Shown in pieces: positions 61,101 to 64,000 of a DNA stretch of 64,000 bases (the first letter of the stretch is position 1; every line of letters starts with the position of its first letter). The notes under the pieces are model-generated. The model had not been told where the DNA came from and did no database searches. It saw nothing but the letters and a program-made list of their open reading frames with translations. The position numbers and the translations under genes are program-made. Source of the DNA: Lineus longissimus (Eukaryota > Nemertea > Pilidiophora > Heteronemertea > Lineidae); NCBI RefSeq assembly GCF_910592395.1, contig NC_088313.1, positions 436,501-500,500 on the forward strand, written 5' to 3'.

Positions 61101-63270
61101 TTAGGTGGAAGTGGCCAGTTATTTTTCAATTGTTCATCGTTCAATTCAATAGAACATTCAGTTTAAGAATCGTCACCTTCAACTCTTCAAGAATCAGTGA
61201 ATAAAAAGGGCGATACATTTGTTGCTGGATGCTCTTCATTTCAGCTATCTCAGTAGGTACATTTATCACATGACAGTTGTTCATTTCATCTTATCATCAG
61301 GTGAAAGGGCCCTCTTCTTCTATTTCAAATATCAACAATTTTGGTAATAGGCCTACATAAATGTATAAAATAATTGCCTCCTTCTGATTGGTCCTTATGT
61401 TATTATGACGTTCATATCTAATTATCTCCACATGCCTGCACTGCCTTCAGTATCTGACCCCCCATGGGTTACCACTTAACCTTATTACAACTTCCTGCAA
61501 TTATTTTCATATCAAGTTAAGTTGGCCTGACATTCGTTGTTCAAAGCTCTGCAGATGCTCACAAATTTCTAGCAAACTGGGACTGAAATGTACTGTTACA
61601 ATTTGCGCTAAATTCCTCTTCTCATGTCTCCAGAAACCTGAAACAATAATCTCAGCGCTTAGAATTTATCACTGAAGATAAGCACATTCATGTTTTTCAT
61701 TAAAAATGTGTAACTTTAGCCTCAGCCTCCAGTGCTAGTGTCTTGCCACTTGTTGAATGTGTGTCTGCTGTGGAGTAAAATCTCACCAACATGTGGTATC
61801 TCAGACTCAGAGCAGTTGCAACAGTTGGCCCAGTTCTGTATTTCTAATTTATTTATTTCTAACGGTTTTCCTATTTTTGGATGGTGCACAGGAAGTTGTG
61901 TAATTTTGACCCAGGCCTGATGACGAACCCCCTGCTGCTTGTGGTTCTGGTTTGAGATTGATGTGCTATTCTGACTCCTGTAAGTGGAAGGATAAGTTGT
62001 GTAACAGTAACACTCTTATGAAGATTGTGTTGATAAGCCTGTTGTTTTTCATTTATCCATCCCAGAACTTTTCTCTCTGACAAGTGAGCAGGGAGTACTG
62101 TCCAGAGGGCTTCAAGACGCTCCACCTTTTTCAAATATTTCTAATTCAAATGTGTTTGTGTCTTTCCAGCGAATGTAAAAGGAGGAGAAGGATGTGTGGT
62201 GAAACGAATGAGATCTCCGGGGACATTCCCGTCGATCTGGAACGATGTGTCAATCGTCTAAGGAACACGAATCCCGAAAAATTCCAGGAACTTTGCAAAA
62301 TGCATTTATCATTCTTATTAGACTTTCCTTCGATAGAAGAATTCTTGAGTGATCCATTCACGAACACTACAGCTGAAGTGACGTCAAAAAATAAGAAGCT
62401 TTTTACGCCGTTTTCAAAGAGGAAAAGTATGTCATAGTCTCTTTGTGATTCAAAAAAAGATGTACCGACATCTGAAATGGAACAGGAATTACTTTAGATT
62501 TGATGCATGGGCTATCTCAAAACCACACAGTACCCATGCATGACATGTTCTTCAGACAACTCTATAAAAAGTTCAATTTCAGTTTGTGCTTGACCTTCAA
62601 AAAGTTCAAGCTCGTCCTGAAATATAAATTCTTGCATAATCTGGTGAAAGTTTAAATCATGCCTTTGTCGAGGCTGCAAAACGCAAATCATCTTATTTTG
62701 TCACACGACTAATCTGCTCCCTAATTTAAGATGCCCTGATAGCAACCAATGAAATTCTTTTTAGTTGCATAATTCTCGCTCATGCTGGCTTTCAGTTGGG
62801 GAACTTTGCCACTGGCTATTGTTGGTAATCGCTATCTGGGGGCTGGATGGGTACCCCCCCTTTGTCTGCGGTACAAAGGACAGCAGGATCTCTCACTGTG
62901 AGCTGCTGCCTATCGGCCAGAGAACATTGTCGCTCTGTAGCGCATCACTGCGTACTATAAGGCAAATCCAAACAAATATTCTTTATGATGAATGAGTGTA
63001 GCACGTGCGCAGCTTAGCAATATTACTTTTATCGTGCTTCAAGATACTGTTTGTGTAAAATCGTATAAATCTACATATGTGATTGTCACCGTTGGCGATT
63101 GCACTCAAAATGCGCTAACCTGCAGTGAATTGACCCATTGATCAAACAAATGATACCTATTTATTCATTCCAATTTTCAGATAAATGTTTACAAAATATT
63201 GGTGCTGCCCTCACAGAGAACTCAATAAACCAAATATACCAACTAGTGCAATATCTAGGAAGACCACACA
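58132..63270 (+). CDS. ARHGAP19: ARHGAP19-like Rho GTPase-activating protein, N-terminal exons (continues past window)
   Basis: ARHGAP19 stimulates GTP hydrolysis on RhoA-class GTPases and functions in mitosis and cytokinesis. Three exons (plus): 58132-58160, 62170-62426 and 63181-63270, ending in phase 1 before GTAAGT. Exon 2 encodes VNRLRNTNPEKFQELC...LLDFPS, matching human VEKLRHEKPEIFTELV...LIDLPG. Exon 3 encodes IGAALTENSINQIYQLVQYL, matching GSPLTEEGIAQIYQLIEYL at the start of the RhoGAP domain. The arginine-finger exon (EGLFR in the human protein) is not found before 64000, so the catalytic part lies outside. Exon 1 (MGILTSPRP) was chosen because its phase-2 donor joins in frame to exon 2; a start at the ATG at 62192 is the alternative. 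It is head to head with ANAPC4. Exons 2 and 3 are strong; exon 1 is moderate. Confidence 0.82.
58838..59071 (+). repeat. Tandem duplication of about 132 bp
   Basis: A segment starting GACCTGAAATTAGTTTTCAG and containing CTAAGGCCTAAACAAGGC is repeated from 58970 with a few changes and one shortened spot. It lies in ARHGAP19-like intron 1. The rest of that intron to 62169 shows no recognisable exon. Confidence 0.85.
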
Positions 63271-64000
63271 GTAAGTTCAATTTTCATTCTATATTCTTGA
63301 ATACTTCAGCAATTTCATATTATAAAAACATGTCATAGTCAGTTAAAATATTCTGCACTTTATGTTCATTGGTTGAAATGCTTTCTTCATGTTCTTTATA
63401 TTCTTCCTTCTAATTATCATAGAGATTTTCTTTTAGTTCAAAAAATGCATTTCAAAAATATCAGCCATGTCTATGAATTTCTATGAGAATCAGACTGAAG
63501 TCATGAGCCTTGACCTCATCAATGATGCTTTACTAAACAAGGAGCGGCAACCATTGTCCTTGCCTTTTATTGGTGTCCAAAAAAATCCTGAGAGCTCAAC
63601 TGACAAACCACAAGTTAGGAAATATTACATAACTTCTGGTTTACCTCTTTGGGATAAGATCCTGAGATTTTCTGGAGCTGAAGATTGCTGAATAGAATTT
63701 GAAATGCCTTGTTTGACCAGGATTTTCCTTTTTAAATCTGTTCTAATCTTAGCTAACACTGATTTCCTTTGCAAATAGAGTCAACTATCAGAAGGAACTC
63801 TGCTATCTACCATGATTACATATTTCGTTTATGACAACTACATTTTTATGACATTTTACCTTACTGGGCGCTGGTTGGACCCCATTATCCAGCAGCATGA
63901 TTATAGAAACAGAAGCCCTTGCCTTTGCTCCCCATGTACACAACTTTGATTCAGTTTGAAATCCACTTGTTCTGTTGGGATCAGATTTGTTTGTTCATAC
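63271..64000. other. ARHGAP19-like intron, with one unexplained open frame
   Basis: No exon encoding the next RhoGAP segment is found. An open frame at 63437-63691 follows an acceptor-like TTTTCTTTTAG and ends KILRFSGAEDC. It resembles nothing I recognise and is out of phase with the preceding ARHGAP19 exon. Confidence 0.4.

Overview
The window is intron-rich animal nuclear DNA, not bacterial or viral. Exons are short and bounded by GT..AG (once GC..AG) splice sites, introns run from about 150 bp to over 21 kb, and the genes resemble those of vertebrates and marine invertebrates. Abundant MITE-like elements, tandem repeats and a laterally acquired bacterial-type amidase gene suit a marine invertebrate such as a mollusc, annelid, brachiopod or amphioxus. 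The sequence alone does not fix the species. All exon models were spliced by eye, with reading phase checked across every junction.

Layout: (1) 102-810 (+), last two coding exons of a vesicular monoamine transporter (SLC18A). (2) 2150-5449 (-), a complete six-exon opsin of 388 aa. (3) 9824-10768 (+), a four-transmembrane MS4A/CD20-like or ENTREP-like protein. (4) 12135-15726 (-), a complete eight-exon SLC22 transporter of 546 aa, with a 0.93-kb MITE-like insertion four bases upstream of its ATG. (5) 18057-20325 (+), a complete five-exon O-methyltransferase of 226 aa in the COMT/COMTD1/caffeoyl-CoA family, whose last intron is mostly a 15-bp minisatellite. (6) 21873-57661 (-), a complete 20-exon ANAPC4 gene of 799 aa. 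(7) 34835-42303 (+), a three-exon gene of 234 aa nested antisense in a 21-kb ANAPC4 intron; it encodes a secreted protein with a bacterial type VI secretion amidase (Tae4) fold, i.e. a dae4-like gene. (8) 58132 to beyond the window (+), the 5' part of an ARHGAP19-like RhoGAP gene.

Consecutive genes alternate strand (+ - + - + - +), so 3' ends meet in convergent pairs and ANAPC4 and ARHGAP19 start head to head. VMAT, SLC22 and the COMT-like enzyme could act on the same monoamine substrates (vesicle loading, cell uptake, methylation), but a functional cluster is only a hypothesis.

The most unusual item is the dae4-like gene. Its family has a cysteine nucleophile, yet the matching position here reads Ser, while the histidine motif is kept. 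It also carries an N-terminal signal peptide and a strongly cationic Arg/His-rich tail. The rest of the large introns holds degenerate mobile elements, minisatellites and sequence in which I see no gene.
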